A DNA stretch of 64,000 nt from Legionella fallonii LLAP-10 (GCF_000953135.1 NZ_LN614827.1:432001-496000), one strand, 5' to 3'. Positions 35,804-46,038 are shown, counted from the first letter of the stretch. Numbers and translations: made by a program. Notes: a model not told the origin generated them from the sequence alone.

Positions 35804-38800
35804 ATGGGTGCTTTAACCGGTAAAAATTCTATGCAACTTCATCATTTTTTTGAAGAATCAGTCAAAAATTATCCAAACAATATAGCATTAATCTGTGAGA
35901 ATGCCTTTATTTCATATCAAGAATTAGAGAACCGTTCTAATCAATTAGCGCACTATTTGTATTCGCAAAATATTAGTAAAGGAGGTATCGTTGGTATACT
36001 CTTGGAGCGCTCCATCGATTGTTATATTGCTATTTTAGCGGCATTAAAAATTGGTGCTGCCTATGTTCCAATAGACTCGGATTATCCTGATGAACGTATT
36101 AATTACATTTTTACTGATTTAGCATTTGATGCTGTATTGACATCCTCCTATCAATATAAACAAAAAAATCTTAATTGGCCAAGTACTTTTATTCTTGATG
36201 AACTCAGTACAATCGTTTCATCTCAATCCACAGATAAATTGCCGAGCGTTCAGCAGGCCAATGATATCGATAATTTGTGTTACATCATTTACACATCAGG
36301 TTCTACCGGTAAACCTAAAGGTGTAGAAGTAACTCATAAAAATATATGTCATTATGTTCGTGTCGCCAGTGATCTTTATGAAATGTCTGAAAGAGATAGA
36401 GTCTATCAGGGATTTTCATTGGCATTTGATGCTTCTTTAGAAGAAGTATGGATGGCTTTTGCTAATGGTGCTGCTCTTATTGCCTGTACTGAGAAAGAAG
36501 TGCGCTCCGGTCTTGGTTTGATTTCATTCTTAAAACATCATCAAGTCAGTGTTTTTTCTACAGTACCAACTTTACTGTCTTCATTAGAGGGGCAACTCCC
36601 CAATTTACGATTATTAATTTTAGGCGGTGAAACCTGTTCTGCCAATTTAGTTAAACGTTGGAGTAGGCCAGGTCTGAAGATCATGAATACGTATGGTCCT
36701 ACCGAGGCGACTGTAATTGCTACATCTGCAGAATGTCATCCGGATAAAGAAGTGACTATAGGTAAGCCACTACCCGGCTATGAAGTATTTATAGTCGATG
36801 AATGTCTCAATGAAGTTACAGTTGGTAACGAAGGGGAGCTGTGTATTGCGGGGCCTGCAGTAGCTCGAGGATATGTGAATCGACCAGAAAGTACTCAGGA
36901 AAAGTTTGTTTTAAATCCTAAAGATAAAAACCAGCGTTGGTATAAAACAGGGGATCTTGCCTCAAAAGACATTCATGGTAATCTTCATTTTGCTGGTCGA
37001 GTCGATGATCAAGTGAAGTTGCGTGGGTTTCGTATCGAGCTCAATGAAATTGAAGCTGTAATAATGGGGTTTTCCGGTGTTACGCAAGCAGCAGTTTCTT
37101 TACAAACATTGGATCAACCTGCTTTGGCTGCTTATCTCACTTTAGACAAAGCTAAGCATTTTGATTTAGATCAATTTAAAGCTTATTTGCGCAATACCTT
37201 GCCTAATTATATGGTTCCCTGCTTTATTGAAATATTGGACGCATTTCCTTTATTAGCGAGCGGTAAAATAAATAGAAAAGAACTTCCGAAACCAACAGCA
37301 ATTAAAACTAACAAACCCTATCAAGCACCTACGACAGAATTAGAAAAGGACATTTCAGAGGTTTGGGAAAAGATTTTGGAATGTTCCTCGGCTTCCATTG
37401 ATGCGGATTTCTTTTATGATCTAGGTGGACATTCATTGCTTGCTGCTAAGGTTGTTTCTAATTTACGTCAGCTCCCTAAACTGAAGAATATATCCATTTT
37501 GGATTTATATAAAAATCCTACTATTAGCCAACTTGCAAAGAAATTCTCTAATTCTAATGCAAGTTTGGGTAACGAAGAGAGCATTCCCAGAGAAAAATAT
37601 AGAGCACCGCAGTGGAAATATTATTTATGTGGTTTTGCTCAATTATTTGGCATTTTGTTTCAGTATGCTTTAAGCACGTGGCAATTGCTGGCTGTTGCAT
37701 TACTTTATGCATTGAATTCAGCTGAGTTTTCACTTATCTCTCGGGAGACGCAGATAGGACTTTTTGCGCTGTTTTTGTTTCTTCCTATCATTTCTGTGAT
37801 AATCCCCGTGAGCTTGAAATGGTTATTGCTGGGAAGAGTTAAGCCGGGACAATATCCACTTTGGGGGTGGTTTTATTTTCGCTGGTGGTTGGTTCATCAA
37901 CTGTTAAGAACTTTATATTTAAATAAATATTTGCCTGGGACTCCATTAAACAGAATATATTATCGTTTATTAGGGGCTAAAGTTGGCAAGAATTGTCATA
38001 TAGGCACCACGCTAATTGGTGTTCCTGATTTATTAACCATAGGTGATAATTGCTCCATAGGTATTGATGTAAAATTAAACGGTTACAAGGTAGAGGACGG
38101 CTGGCTTAAAATAGGCGGTATTAATTTAGGGGTTAATTCGTACATAGGTTCTCGTTCCGTTATCGATATCAATACCCAGGTAGAGGACAATGTGGTACTG
38201 GAAGAAATGTCTATGCTACCTGCTAATGTCTTAATTCCTAAGGGAGCTTATTATGCTGGTTCTCCTGCTGTTCCAAGCGTTCTTCCTCCCGATCACATAA
38301 CTAGACAAAAGGTAGAAGTAGAAGAGTCTTCTACGCTGGAAAATACCTGTTTTGGTATTTTGCATTATCTGGGCATACAATTTTTGATGATTATGTACAC
38401 TTTATGCTTTTTACCCAGTGTATCTCTTGTTACCTACTATTATGAACAAGGTAATTATTTAACGACGCTATTATTTGCTATTCCTGCAGGTACTATTTTA
38501 TTTCTAGGGTTGCATTATCTTTCTATCATTATATGTAAAAAAATAATTTTGGATAAGATAAAACCAGGTCGATATCCCATTAGGAGTCTTTATTATTTTC
38601 GCTATTGGCTTGTTGCAAGAATGCTAGATGAGGGTGAAGTATTTATCCTGTCAGATTCTCTTTATATGCCAATGTTTATGCGTTTACTTGGAGCAAAACT
38701 GGGTAAACGTGTGGAAATGGGAGAAACACCTCATATTATTCCCGATTTAGTGACTATTAAAGATGGAGGTTTTTCCGCCAGTGCTGTTGCTATGGCGTGG

Positions 38801-39811
38801 CCCAAGGTTTACAACGATTCAATTACTTATGCCCCTGTAATTGTGGGGGAAAAAGGCTTTCTTGGTAACTTTAGTGTACTGCCTGGAGATAAAAAAATTG
38901 GCGATGGTGGATTGTTGGGAACCCTTTCAATTGCTCCAGAGGGTAATCAATCTGCTGAGGTTAATACTGCATGGCTTGGCTCTCCAGCCGTATTTTTACC
39001 GAAACGTGAATTATTCGTAGGATATTCTGATAAAGAAACATATAACCCATCAAAGAAAATTTATTGTACTCGGTTAGCAATAGAGTTTTTTAGGATTATT
39101 CTTCCTACTATGTTTTCTCTGGTTATCCTATTTAATTTAATTGTTGTAATGAATTTTATGTTGGCTCACAGCTCCTGGTTCGTGACCGCGTTGACCTTAC
39201 CAGTTGCTGAGTTGTTTAGTGTTCTTGGACTTATAGGACTGCTGGTAGGTTTAAAATGGATGCTTTTAGGACGATTGAAGCCTTTGACCAAGCCTATTTG
39301 GGACATCTTTATATGGAAAAATGATATAGTTGAATATTCATTCAATTATTTTATGTGCTCTTACTTTGTTGAGTTAGCCTTGGGAACTCCTTATGCGTTT
39401 TTAGTCCCTCGCTGTTTGGGGAGTAAAGTTGGAAAACGTGCTTATACTGACACTGTTTCATTTTCAGAGTTCGATTTGATTAGCATTGGAGATGATGTCT
39501 GTCTGAATTCTGATGTGACGATACAAACACATTTATATGAGGACCGAATATTTAAAGTATCTAATGTTGTTATTAGCTCTGGATGTAACGTTGGAGTCGC
39601 ATCAATAGTTCTTTATAACACCTTGATGGAGGAAAACGCCACTTTAGGTAGTCTTTCTCTGTTGATGAAAGGTGAACGTCTTCCTGCTAATACTGAGTGG
39701 GCTGGAATTCCAGCACAATCTACTTTAGTTACAGGAAACTTGCATCCAGTACATCAGGCAGATACAGAGGTTGTGGGAGCTACAGGCCAAGTTATTCCCG
39801 AGCTACTATAG
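35804..39811 (+). CDS. Pls/PosA-type single-module NRPS with membrane C-terminal domains
   Basis: A 1335-residue peptide synthetase from the ATG at 35804, which has AGGAG eight bases upstream. The adenylation domain (about 10-500) has YIIYTSGSTGKPKGVEV (A3, near 161), NTYGPTEAT (A5), YKTGDLA (A7), DDQVKLRGFRIE (A8) and ASGKINRKEL (A10). The carrier domain holds FFYDLGGHSLLAAKVV, with the phosphopantetheine Ser near 541. No condensation or thioesterase domain follows; instead there are about six to eight membrane helices with three left-handed beta-helix (hexapeptide) blocks near 730, 965 and 1210, the layout of epsilon-poly-lysine synthetase-like Pls/PosA enzymes. FDASLEEVW in A4 puts Glu at the position often linked to a basic amino acid. 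A membrane-tethered homopolymer of an amino acid is the inferred product. Confidence 0.88.
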   Translation: MGALTGKNSMQLHHFFEESVKNYPNNIALICENAFISYQELENRSNQLAHYLYSQNISKGGIVGILLERSIDCYIAILAALKIGAAYVPIDSDYPDERINYIFTDLAFDAVLTSSYQYKQKNLNWPSTFILDELSTIVSSQSTDKLPSVQQANDIDNLCYIIYTSGSTGKPKGVEVTHKNICHYVRVASDLYEMSERDRVYQGFSLAFDASLEEVWMAFANGAALIACTEKEVRSGLGLISFLKHHQVSVFSTVPTLLSSLEGQLPNLRLLILGGETCSANLVKRWSRPGLKIMNTYGPTEATVIATSAECHPDKEVTIGKPLPGYEVFIVDECLNEVTVGNEGELCIAGPAVARGYVNRPESTQEKFVLNPKDKNQRWYKTGDLASKDIHGNLHFAGRVDDQVKLRGFRIELNEIEAVIMGFSGVTQAAVSLQTLDQPALAAYLTLDKAKHFDLDQFKAYLRNTLPNYMVPCFIEILDAFPLLASGKINRKELPKPTAIKTNKPYQAPTTELEKDISEVWEKILECSSASIDADFFYDLGGHSLLAAKVVSNLRQLPKLKNISILDLYKNPTISQLAKKFSNSNASLGNEESIPREKYRAPQWKYYLCGFAQLFGILFQYALSTWQLLAVALLYALNSAEFSLISRETQIGLFALFLFLPIISVIIPVSLKWLLLGRVKPGQYPLWGWFYFRWWLVHQLLRTLYLNKYLPGTPLNRIYYRLLGAKVGKNCHIGTTLIGVPDLLTIGDNCSIGIDVKLNGYKVEDGWLKIGGINLGVNSYIGSRSVIDINTQVEDNVVLEEMSMLPANVLIPKGAYYAGSPAVPSVLPPDHITRQKVEVEESSTLENTCFGILHYLGIQFLMIMYTLCFLPSVSLVTYYYEQGNYLTTLLFAIPAGTILFLGLHYLSIIICKKIILDKIKPGRYPIRSLYYFRYWLVARMLDEGEVFILSDSLYMPMFMRLLGAKLGKRVEMGETPHIIPDLVTIKDGGFSASAVAMAWPKVYNDSITYAPVIVGEKGFLGNFSVLPGDKKIGDGGLLGTLSIAPEGNQSAEVNTAWLGSPAVFLPKRELFVGYSDKETYNPSKKIYCTRLAIEFFRIILPTMFSLVILFNLIVVMNFMLAHSSWFVTALTLPVAELFSVLGLIGLLVGLKWMLLGRLKPLTKPIWDIFIWKNDIVEYSFNYFMCSYFVELALGTPYAFLVPRCLGSKVGKRAYTDTVSFSEFDLISIGDDVCLNSDVTIQTHLYEDRIFKVSNVVISSGCNVGVASIVLYNTLMEENATLGSLSLLMKGERLPANTEWAGIPAQSTLVTGNLHPVHQADTEVVGATGQVIPELL

Positions 39812-39993
39812 GTATCTATCAGTTCTTTGTGATGCCTTTATAGATGGAAAATGGCCTCTTGGAATGCCAGGAGATCTACAATCGTAGGTTATTGTTATTG
39901 AAATGCATCGGTTTATTTTTTCTTATAAGGAGAATTAGGAAGAAATAAATGCCCGAAGCACCTTGTTCCTCGTTATCGAGCTGGATTTAATTT

Positions 39994-40545
39994 TTAAGGT
40001 ATTACCGTCAAGTCTAAATCGGCTTCTATATGTTCTATTATAATTTTTATTCTTTGCTCTACAGGAATTGCCGGAAGTTCAATCAGTTGGTAGCCGAGAG
40101 TAGCGTAAGCTTCAAAAATAAGCTCACCTATTCTTTTTGCACTGAGTTGGTCTTCAACTCGAACGGCATCATAGACTATGGGTAATTGATGGCAATAAAA
40201 GATTTTTTTATATTGAGCATGCTGGAACGCATTCATTATCTGCGTTGTATTTAAATGATAATAATGAAAGTATCCTAAGCTGTCAGTTGCTCCTCTATCG
40301 AAAAAGATGAGCTGATTTCTTTGAAGACGTCTTTCTCGTTTTAAAACATTTGCCAAAATTCCCCTTTGTAGCTGATGATTATAGTGATGTAGATCGTCCA
40401 ATGTATAATTATTGGCAAGTAATTTCTCAATATACTCTCTCGCCACCTCGGGGGCTATGGTATAACCCGCTGCAGCTAAGTGGTTAATTAATGTGGTTTT
40501 TCCGGACGAGGGAGCACCAGTAATTACATACCAATTTGTTTGCAT
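39994..40545 (-). CDS. AAA_28-type P-loop nucleotide-binding protein
   Basis: About 183 residues from the ATG at 40545 (MQTNWYVITGAPSSGKTTL), chosen because an AGGATG Shine-Dalgarno lies just upstream; the longer frame to 40605 is less likely. Walker A is GAPSSGKTTL; PEVAREYIEKLL follows, and LIFFDRGATDSLGYFHYY holds the Walker B-like Asp. These match a family of small predicted nucleoside or amino-acid kinase-like proteins often annotated AAA_28, related to the kinase domain of NadR. The substrate is unknown. Monocistronic, convergent with the NRPS gene. Confidence 0.75.
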   Translation of the reverse strand: MQTNWYVITGAPSSGKTTLINHLAAAGYTIAPEVAREYIEKLLANNYTLDDLHHYNHQLQRGILANVLKRERRLQRNQLIFFDRGATDSLGYFHYYHLNTTQIMNAFQHAQYKKIFYCHQLPIVYDAVRVEDQLSAKRIGELIFEAYATLGYQLIELPAIPVEQRIKIIIEHIEADLDLTVIP

Positions 40546-40718
40546 ATATTCATCCTGAATAAAATGTTTCGTTGAGCAATTTATCTTAGCGTAAGGTGCT
40601 ATCATTCCATTCTGTACGTATGGAGAAAAAAAGTAAAATCACAACAGCATATAATTAATATTATAGGAGTAAAAATAGTAATATTTGGTCGGTTATCAAC
40701 CTAAAATGTGAGTTTCCC

Positions 40719-40856
40719 GTAGGTCGGGCAACCGTATAGCCGACACTTGAAATTGATGAGAACAAGGAATATGGCTGTGACTAGATCTGGCATCTGCGGG
40801 TGATTCGAGATGGGAATTACAATAAGGATATTTTGTCGGGCTATTTGTAGCCCGAC
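40719..40856. repeat. GTAGGTCGGGC hairpin elements downstream of panC
   Basis: Two related hairpins: GTAGGTCGGGC...TAGCCGAC at 40719-40744, and a perfect nine-base stem GTCGGGCTA-TTTG-TAGCCCGAC at 40835-40856 followed by CTGGAT. They share sequence with the elements at 9535-9622 and 31086-31127. They may be transcript ends or a degenerate REP-like family; no coding sequence lies between them. Confidence 0.5.
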
Positions 40857-40885
40857 CTGGATTGACTCATGAATTACTGGTTGAT

Positions 40886-41650
40886 TTATAGCAGCGAATA
40901 ATTATCAATTAAACGAATATCACCTATTACAACAGCAGCAAATCGTCTATTTTGATATTCTTCAACATACTCAACCTTGATTCCTAAGGTAGTTAGTTCT
41001 TCAACGATTAAGTCACAAGGTTTGTCTTGTTGGTGGAATAGAGCCGCAAATTGGTTTGCAAGAACTTTTTGTTCCTGATTTAATCGGGTGTTGCGGGAAC
41101 TATAGGCTAATCCACTTGCTTCTCTTATGGTTGGACAGGATTTTATTTCTATATCCATAAAGAAAGCGTTAGCCATTCCTTGAATTAACCAATATTGTTG
41201 GTAATCTTTTTCCCCAAAATAGGCTCTATGTGGGCGAGTTAGCTGAAGTAATTTCATGACCACAGTCAATACCCCATTAAAATGTCCCGGACGGTGTTTA
41301 CCCTCCATCAATTGACAGAGTTTGTTTTCTTGAATCTGATAAGTATAACCATCTGCATAGATATCTTGATCTGTGGGCAATAGACAAAAATCTACTCCAG
41401 AGCGAGTCATTAGCTCTATATCTGCTTCTAACGTGCGTGGATAGTGAGTGAAATCGTCTAATTTATTAAATTGAGTTGGATTGATGAATAAACTGGAAAC
41501 AGTGTATTTATTTTCTTTTTGACTTGTTGAAAATAAAGAAGCGTGACCTGCGTGTAGGTTACCCATAGTGGGCACAAAGCCTAGGGTAGCGTCATTGGAT
41601 AGGCTTTTACGTAAGCCTATCCAATCGTTAAGGTTAGAAATAATTTGCAT
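40886..41650 (-). CDS. panC: Pantoate-beta-alanine ligase PanC
   Basis: A 254-residue pantothenate synthetase. [16 protein letters not shown] holds the HxGH nucleotide-binding motif, LFINPTQF and [16 protein letters not shown] the pantoate/ATP site, and [15 protein letters not shown] the C-terminal signature. It condenses pantoate and beta-alanine with ATP, the last step to vitamin B5. It is about 25 residues shorter than E. coli PanC, mostly at the C terminus. It follows panB by 12 bases as a two-gene operon. Confidence 0.95.
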   Translation of the reverse strand: MQIISNLNDWIGLRKSLSNDATLGFVPTMGNLHAGHASLFSTSQKENKYTVSSLFINPTQFNKLDDFTHYPRTLEADIELMTRSGVDFCLLPTDQDIYADGYTYQIQENKLCQLMEGKHRPGHFNGVLTVVMKLLQLTRPHRAYFGEKDYQQYWLIQGMANAFFMDIEIKSCPTIREASGLAYSSRNTRLNQEQKVLANQFAALFHQQDKPCDLIVEELTTLGIKVEYVEEYQNRRFAAVVIGDIRLIDNYSLL

Positions 41651-41662
41651 CAGTATCTCTTC

Positions 41663-42451
41663 TTAAAAAGCATATTCTTCTGTAGGAAAATTAACCTGTT
41701 GTACCTGTTGTACATAGGTATTTAACGCATCAACAAAGATGTCTTTTCCCTGGGCATATTTTTTTACAAATTTAGGGTTAAATGATGTTTGTAAACCCAG
41801 CATATCGTGCCAAACAAGGACTTGGCCATCAGTATCTGAGCCCGCTCCAATGCCAATGGTAGGAATATTTAATATTTGAGTAATGGTTCGAGCAAGCGAC
41901 TGGGGAACACATTCAATGACGAGGGCAAAACAACCCGCTTGTTGTAAGTCCTTGGCTTGTTGTAATAATGCTTCTGCCTGTTCTTGATTTTTCCCCTGTA
42001 CTTTATAACCACCTAATTGATGAATAGATTGTGGTGTTAAGCCAATATGTCCCATGACCGGTACCCCTGCCTTAACTAAATAAGCAATGGTCTGACAGGT
42101 ATCTTCATCAGCTCCTTCTATTTTGATTGCATGAGCCCCAGCTTGTAATAAACTTTTAACTTGCTTCATGGTATGAGTAAGTGAAATTTTATGACTTAAG
42201 AAAGGCAGGTCACTAATTAGAAATTGTTTATTTAATCCTCGTGCTACTGCTTGAGTATGAAGAACCATCATGTCTATAGTCGCCATGATGGTAGTTTCAT
42301 GGCCATGAACAGCCATAGCCACCGAGTCACCTACCAATACGCAATCAATATTGGATTCAGCAACAATGCGGGCGGAAGGATAGTCATAACAGGTAATCAT
42401 AGAAATTTTGCTATGTTCCTGCTTTTTTCTTTTAAAGTCTTGGATTTTCAT
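41663..42451 (-). CDS. panB: 3-methyl-2-oxobutanoate hydroxymethyltransferase PanB
   Basis: A 262-residue ketopantoate hydroxymethyltransferase from the ATG at 42451, which has AAGGAG at ideal spacing; the frame continues to 42559 but that extension is not PanB-like. Signatures: KISMITCYDYPSARIVAES, LVGDSVAMAVHGHETTI (Mg and ketoacid binding), KIEGADEDTC and GVPVMGHIGLTPQS. It adds a hydroxymethyl group from methylene-tetrahydrofolate to 2-oxoisovalerate, the first committed step to pantothenate. It is the first gene of panBC. Confidence 0.95.
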   Translation of the reverse strand: MKIQDFKRKKQEHSKISMITCYDYPSARIVAESNIDCVLVGDSVAMAVHGHETTIMATIDMMVLHTQAVARGLNKQFLISDLPFLSHKISLTHTMKQVKSLLQAGAHAIKIEGADEDTCQTIAYLVKAGVPVMGHIGLTPQSIHQLGGYKVQGKNQEQAEALLQQAKDLQQAGCFALVIECVPQSLARTITQILNIPTIGIGAGSDTDGQVLVWHDMLGLQTSFNPKFVKKYAQGKDIFVDALNTYVQQVQQVNFPTEEYAF

Positions 42452-42676
42452 ACGATTCTCCTTCTTGGGAGAAAACGAAAGGCCATAAAAAGAGTAATCT
42501 GTTTTACGGGTACCTGTCTCATGGATCAAGTCCTCCTCTATATTTAAAAGTAAAGTCACCGCCTGTAATAGGTCAGTGCGTCATTAGAATCATATAATTA
42601 AATGAGATGAAGGTGAATAGATTATTGCGACAATTTGTCTAATAGACTAGTTGTCTCTGGTGAAAGAGGCAGATAG

Positions 42677-44224
42677 TTATTCAAACTCTACTACTCTGGT
42701 AGAGGTCGTCTCATTTGCGGTTTTATTAGGTGATCTTAGCAATAAAAGCAAAGGAACAGCAGAAATAACTAACCACATCATGAAACGAAAATCTTGCAAA
42801 TAAGCAAGGATAGTTGCCTGACGCGTTACCTCGGCATTAAGAGAAACAATCCCGGCAGCAGAGTTGATGTTTATTGCTCCTGATTGGGCTGCTTGCTGTA
42901 GACTTAGATTAAATGGGGTAATAAAAGCAGAAAATGCTGCATGGTTCGCTTGGAGATTTTGCGACAGTTTTGCCATGACAACAGAAATGCCAATGCTACT
43001 TCCTATATTTCTCAGCAAACTGAATAAAGGGGTACCATCATTGCGATATTGTGCTGGTAGGGTAGCAAAGGTTAATGTTGATAACGGAACAAAAATAAAC
43101 CCCAGACCCAAACCTTGAATGATTCCTGTATAGATTATGTCAAAACTACTGATGTCAGTGTCGAACAAGGTCATTAACCATAAGGAATAACTAGTAAGCA
43201 CCATCCCCAAAAAGATTTGGTAACGAGCATCTATTTTACTTGATATTTTTCCCACCACCATCATGGCAACCATAGTGCCTATACCTCTTGGAGCCAATAC
43301 TAAACCGATATCGATTACTGGATAACCCATTAAACCTTGTAAAAAAGGAGGCAATAAGGCCATAGTCGCTAAAAGAATAATGCCAATGATGAAAATAAAA
43401 ATAAGGCCAATGCTAAAATTCCGATCTTTGAACATACCCGGATCAAGAAATGGTTGTTTTGCAGTGAGTATGTGGCAAATGAATAAATAAATACATAAGA
43501 GTGATAGGGCACCTTCTATGATAATTTCATTGCTATTAAACCAATCTAGCGACTCCCCCCTATCCAGAAATAATTGTAATGAACCTATGGCAATGCTTAA
43601 AAAAATAAAGCCCAATAAATCAAAATGTCTCTCATGCTCCAGGGCGTTTTCTTCTAGAAAAGTCGCCAATCCCAGCCAGGCTAATAAACCTAACGGTAGA
43701 TTGATGTAGAACACCCAGCGCCAGCTATAATACTCAGTTAGCCATCCTCCTAAAGAGGGACCTAAAATTGGACCTACCATGACGCCTATTCCCCAAATTG
43801 CCATGGCGGAGCCGTGTTGTTGCGGAGGATAGGTATCGAGTAGGACCGATTGCGATAGCGGGACGAGGCTGGCTCCAAAAATACCCTGCAGTAATCGAAA
43901 GAACACTATTTGTGGCAAGCTTTGCGCGGCACCACAAAGCATAGAGGCTATAGTAAATCCTACTACAGACCATATAAACATGCGTTTTCGGCCAAAACGA
44001 TTACCCAAAAATCCCGTCATGGGCATAAAGATGGCTGCTGCAACTATGTAAGAAGTTAATACCCAGGAAATTTGTTCTTGGGTTGCTCCCATTCCTCCTT
44101 GCATGTAGGGCAATGCTACATTGGCAATAGTTGTATCTAGTGCCTGCATAATGGTGGCCAGCATCACTGAGAGTGTGATAAAAAGTCTTCGTGTCGGATT
44201 AATTGTTGTATGGCTTTCTTGCAT
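42677..44224 (-). CDS. EmrB-type MFS drug exporter (DHA2 family)
   Basis: About 515 residues with 14 predicted membrane segments. I place the start at the ATG at 44224 (MQESHTTINPTRRLF) because it clears the end of the upstream membrane-fusion gene; the frame continues to 44287. QALDTTIANVALPYM in helix 1 is diagnostic of DHA2 transporters, followed by WVLTSYIVAAAIFMPMTGFL and the GNRFGRKR loop motif A; LGPSLGGWLTEYYSWRW is motif C with its following loop. With the adjacent EmrA-like adaptor it should form a tripartite pump via an outer-membrane channel such as TolC, encoded elsewhere. The natural substrate may be a drug, fatty acid or siderophore. Confidence 0.88.
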   Translation of the reverse strand: MQESHTTINPTRRLFITLSVMLATIMQALDTTIANVALPYMQGGMGATQEQISWVLTSYIVAAAIFMPMTGFLGNRFGRKRMFIWSVVGFTIASMLCGAAQSLPQIVFFRLLQGIFGASLVPLSQSVLLDTYPPQQHGSAMAIWGIGVMVGPILGPSLGGWLTEYYSWRWVFYINLPLGLLAWLGLATFLEENALEHERHFDLLGFIFLSIAIGSLQLFLDRGESLDWFNSNEIIIEGALSLLCIYLFICHILTAKQPFLDPGMFKDRNFSIGLIFIFIIGIILLATMALLPPFLQGLMGYPVIDIGLVLAPRGIGTMVAMMVVGKISSKIDARYQIFLGMVLTSYSLWLMTLFDTDISSFDIIYTGIIQGLGLGFIFVPLSTLTFATLPAQYRNDGTPLFSLLRNIGSSIGISVVMAKLSQNLQANHAAFSAFITPFNLSLQQAAQSGAININSAAGIVSLNAEVTRQATILAYLQDFRFMMWLVISAVPLLLLLRSPNKTANETTSTRVVEFE

Positions 44225-44243
44225 TTTGGATGTCACGCTCTTC

Positions 44244-45308
44244 TTAAGATGTTTTCTGTGCAGCATCATTTCCTGATTTAGTATCAATTTTCACCCAAGA
44301 ACTTAATCCTGAACGCAGCAAGGGATTATCCGGAGCCGGCAGCAATTTAATTTTAACTGCTATGCGCTGAGCGACTTTAACCCAATTTCCTGTAGCATTT
44401 TGAGCTGGTATGATGGAAAATTCTGAGCCCGTTGCTGGACTGATACTCTCGACTATTCCATTCCATTTTTTTCCTGGATACACATCAATAGTTGTTGTGA
44501 CATTTTGCCCTATACGAATATTAGTAAGATCTTTTTCCGGAAAATTAGCTTCAATCCAAGGACGTTGATTGGCTACAAGCGTCATGGTAATGGTGCCAGT
44601 AGTAATATATTGGCCTAATTTGGGGGGAGCACTGATAGAACCAGGCATCGAGGCTCTGATTTCAGTATGAGCTAGGTCTAACTTTGCTTGGTCCAATTCT
44701 GCTTTTGCAGCTAAATAACTAGGATGTTTTTCAACAGGCTCTTCCACGCCTCCCGCAAGAGAGTCTGCTAAACGTTGTAAATCATGTCCTGTCGTCACTA
44801 GTTGTTGCGCGGCAATTTCGGCCCCTTCTTTGGCATCATCAAGGCTAGACATAGAGGTAAAATGTTTGGCTGCCAGATCAGTCTGCCGTTTTTTATTCCG
44901 CAGGGAAAAAGCATATTTTGTTTGAGCCAGAGCAATTTCTGCTTGTTTTTCACGGTAGCTAGATTTTAGAGCTAAGATGTTTATTTTTGCTTGTGCTAAT
45001 TGTGATTCAGCTTTAGCTAATGCCACTTGAAAAGGCTGAGGATCAATGCGATACAATAGTTGATTCTCTGTAACTGCCTGATTTTCTTTAACCAAGACTT
45101 CCTTAATTACACCAGAAACCTGGGAACTAATGGGAACCTTGTCTGCTTTTACATAAGCATCTTCTGTTTCAACATAACGACCGCTCATCAGATAAACACT
45201 CGCTACAAGTAGGCTAAGAATTGCAGGTATCCCTACAAGAAGAATAAAACGCTTATTTTTCGTTTTTTGCTGAGATGATATTTCTTTATGTTCGTTTGCT
45301 TCATTCAT
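44244..45308 (-). CDS. EmrA-type membrane fusion protein (HlyD family)
   Basis: A 354-residue periplasmic adaptor. A short cytosolic N terminus and one membrane helix (ILLVGIPAILSLLVASVYLM) precede the barrel-sandwich motif YVKADKVPISSQVSGVIKEV, a coiled-coil hairpin rich in Ala, Gln and Lys at about 95-215, and the closing half of the lipoyl/beta-barrel domain ending SGLSSWVKIDTK. It links the MFS pump to an outer-membrane channel. It is the first gene of the pair, transcribed divergently from the hydrolase at 45346. Confidence 0.88.
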   Translation of the reverse strand: MNEANEHKEISSQQKTKNKRFILLVGIPAILSLLVASVYLMSGRYVETEDAYVKADKVPISSQVSGVIKEVLVKENQAVTENQLLYRIDPQPFQVALAKAESQLAQAKINILALKSSYREKQAEIALAQTKYAFSLRNKKRQTDLAAKHFTSMSSLDDAKEGAEIAAQQLVTTGHDLQRLADSLAGGVEEPVEKHPSYLAAKAELDQAKLDLAHTEIRASMPGSISAPPKLGQYITTGTITMTLVANQRPWIEANFPEKDLTNIRIGQNVTTTIDVYPGKKWNGIVESISPATGSEFSIIPAQNATGNWVKVAQRIAVKIKLLPAPDNPLLRSGLSSWVKIDTKSGNDAAQKTS

Positions 45309-45345
45309 TTATTGACCTTTATATCAACAGACAATCTAGGGTATT

Positions 45346-46038
45346 ATGCGGGTAGTTTATAATAACAGGTTTCTTATGAGATTCATTGAAAAATTAGCTA
45401 CTCCTGGCGAGCATCCTCTGCTATTGCAAGGCTTGGCTGGCCAATTAGAGGCGGTGTTAACAGTTCCTGAACAGATAAAGGATAACGCGGTTGCTTTTCT
45501 TGGACATCCTCATTCGTTGCAGGGTGGTTCCATGAGCAACAAAGTGGTGACTACTTTAGCTCGAGTTTTTAAAGAATTAGGCATTCCTTCATTGCGCTTT
45601 AATTTTCGTGGCGTGGGGCAATCGGAGGGAGCTTATGATAATGGAATTGGGGAAAGTGATGATATGATTGCTTTGGTGAAGGCATGGCAACGGGAACAAC
45701 CTGAAACCAAGTTAATATTTGCGGGCTTTTCTTTTGGTTCTTATGTTGCTTATCGCACTGCGGCTCAATTCGCTTCAATGTTGCTAATTACCATCGCACC
45801 GCCAGTGCATCATTATGATTATACCGAATATAATCCTCAACCAGATCCATGGTTAATTATTCAAGGGGACGCTGATGAGGTAGTACCCTATTCTTTGGTA
45901 ATGAACTTTGCTCAACTGGCCTCACCTGCAATACCCGTCATTGAGTTTGCTGATACGGGGCATTTTTTCCATGGAAAATTGATAGAGCTTAAAACCAAGC
46001 TCATTGAGTACGTTCGCCCTCAGGTTCTTGCACTATGA
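45346..46038 (+). CDS. Alpha/beta hydrolase (dienelactone hydrolase-like)
   Basis: A 230-residue hydrolase from the ATG at 45346; the ATG at 45376 is also possible. AVAFLGHPHSLQGGSMSNKV, LRFNFRGVGQSEGAYDNGIGE and the nucleophile elbow AGFSFGSYVA belong to a family of proteobacterial hydrolases with the nucleophile Ser after GFS. QGDADEVVP provides the acid and DTGHFFHG the histidine. The substrate is unknown. Its stop overlaps the zapE start by four bases (46035-46038), so the two are co-expressed. Confidence 0.82.
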   Translation: MRVVYNNRFLMRFIEKLATPGEHPLLLQGLAGQLEAVLTVPEQIKDNAVAFLGHPHSLQGGSMSNKVVTTLARVFKELGIPSLRFNFRGVGQSEGAYDNGIGESDDMIALVKAWQREQPETKLIFAGFSFGSYVAYRTAAQFASMLLITIAPPVHHYDYTEYNPQPDPWLIIQGDADEVVPYSLVMNFAQLASPAIPVIEFADTGHFFHGKLIELKTKLIEYVRPQVLAL

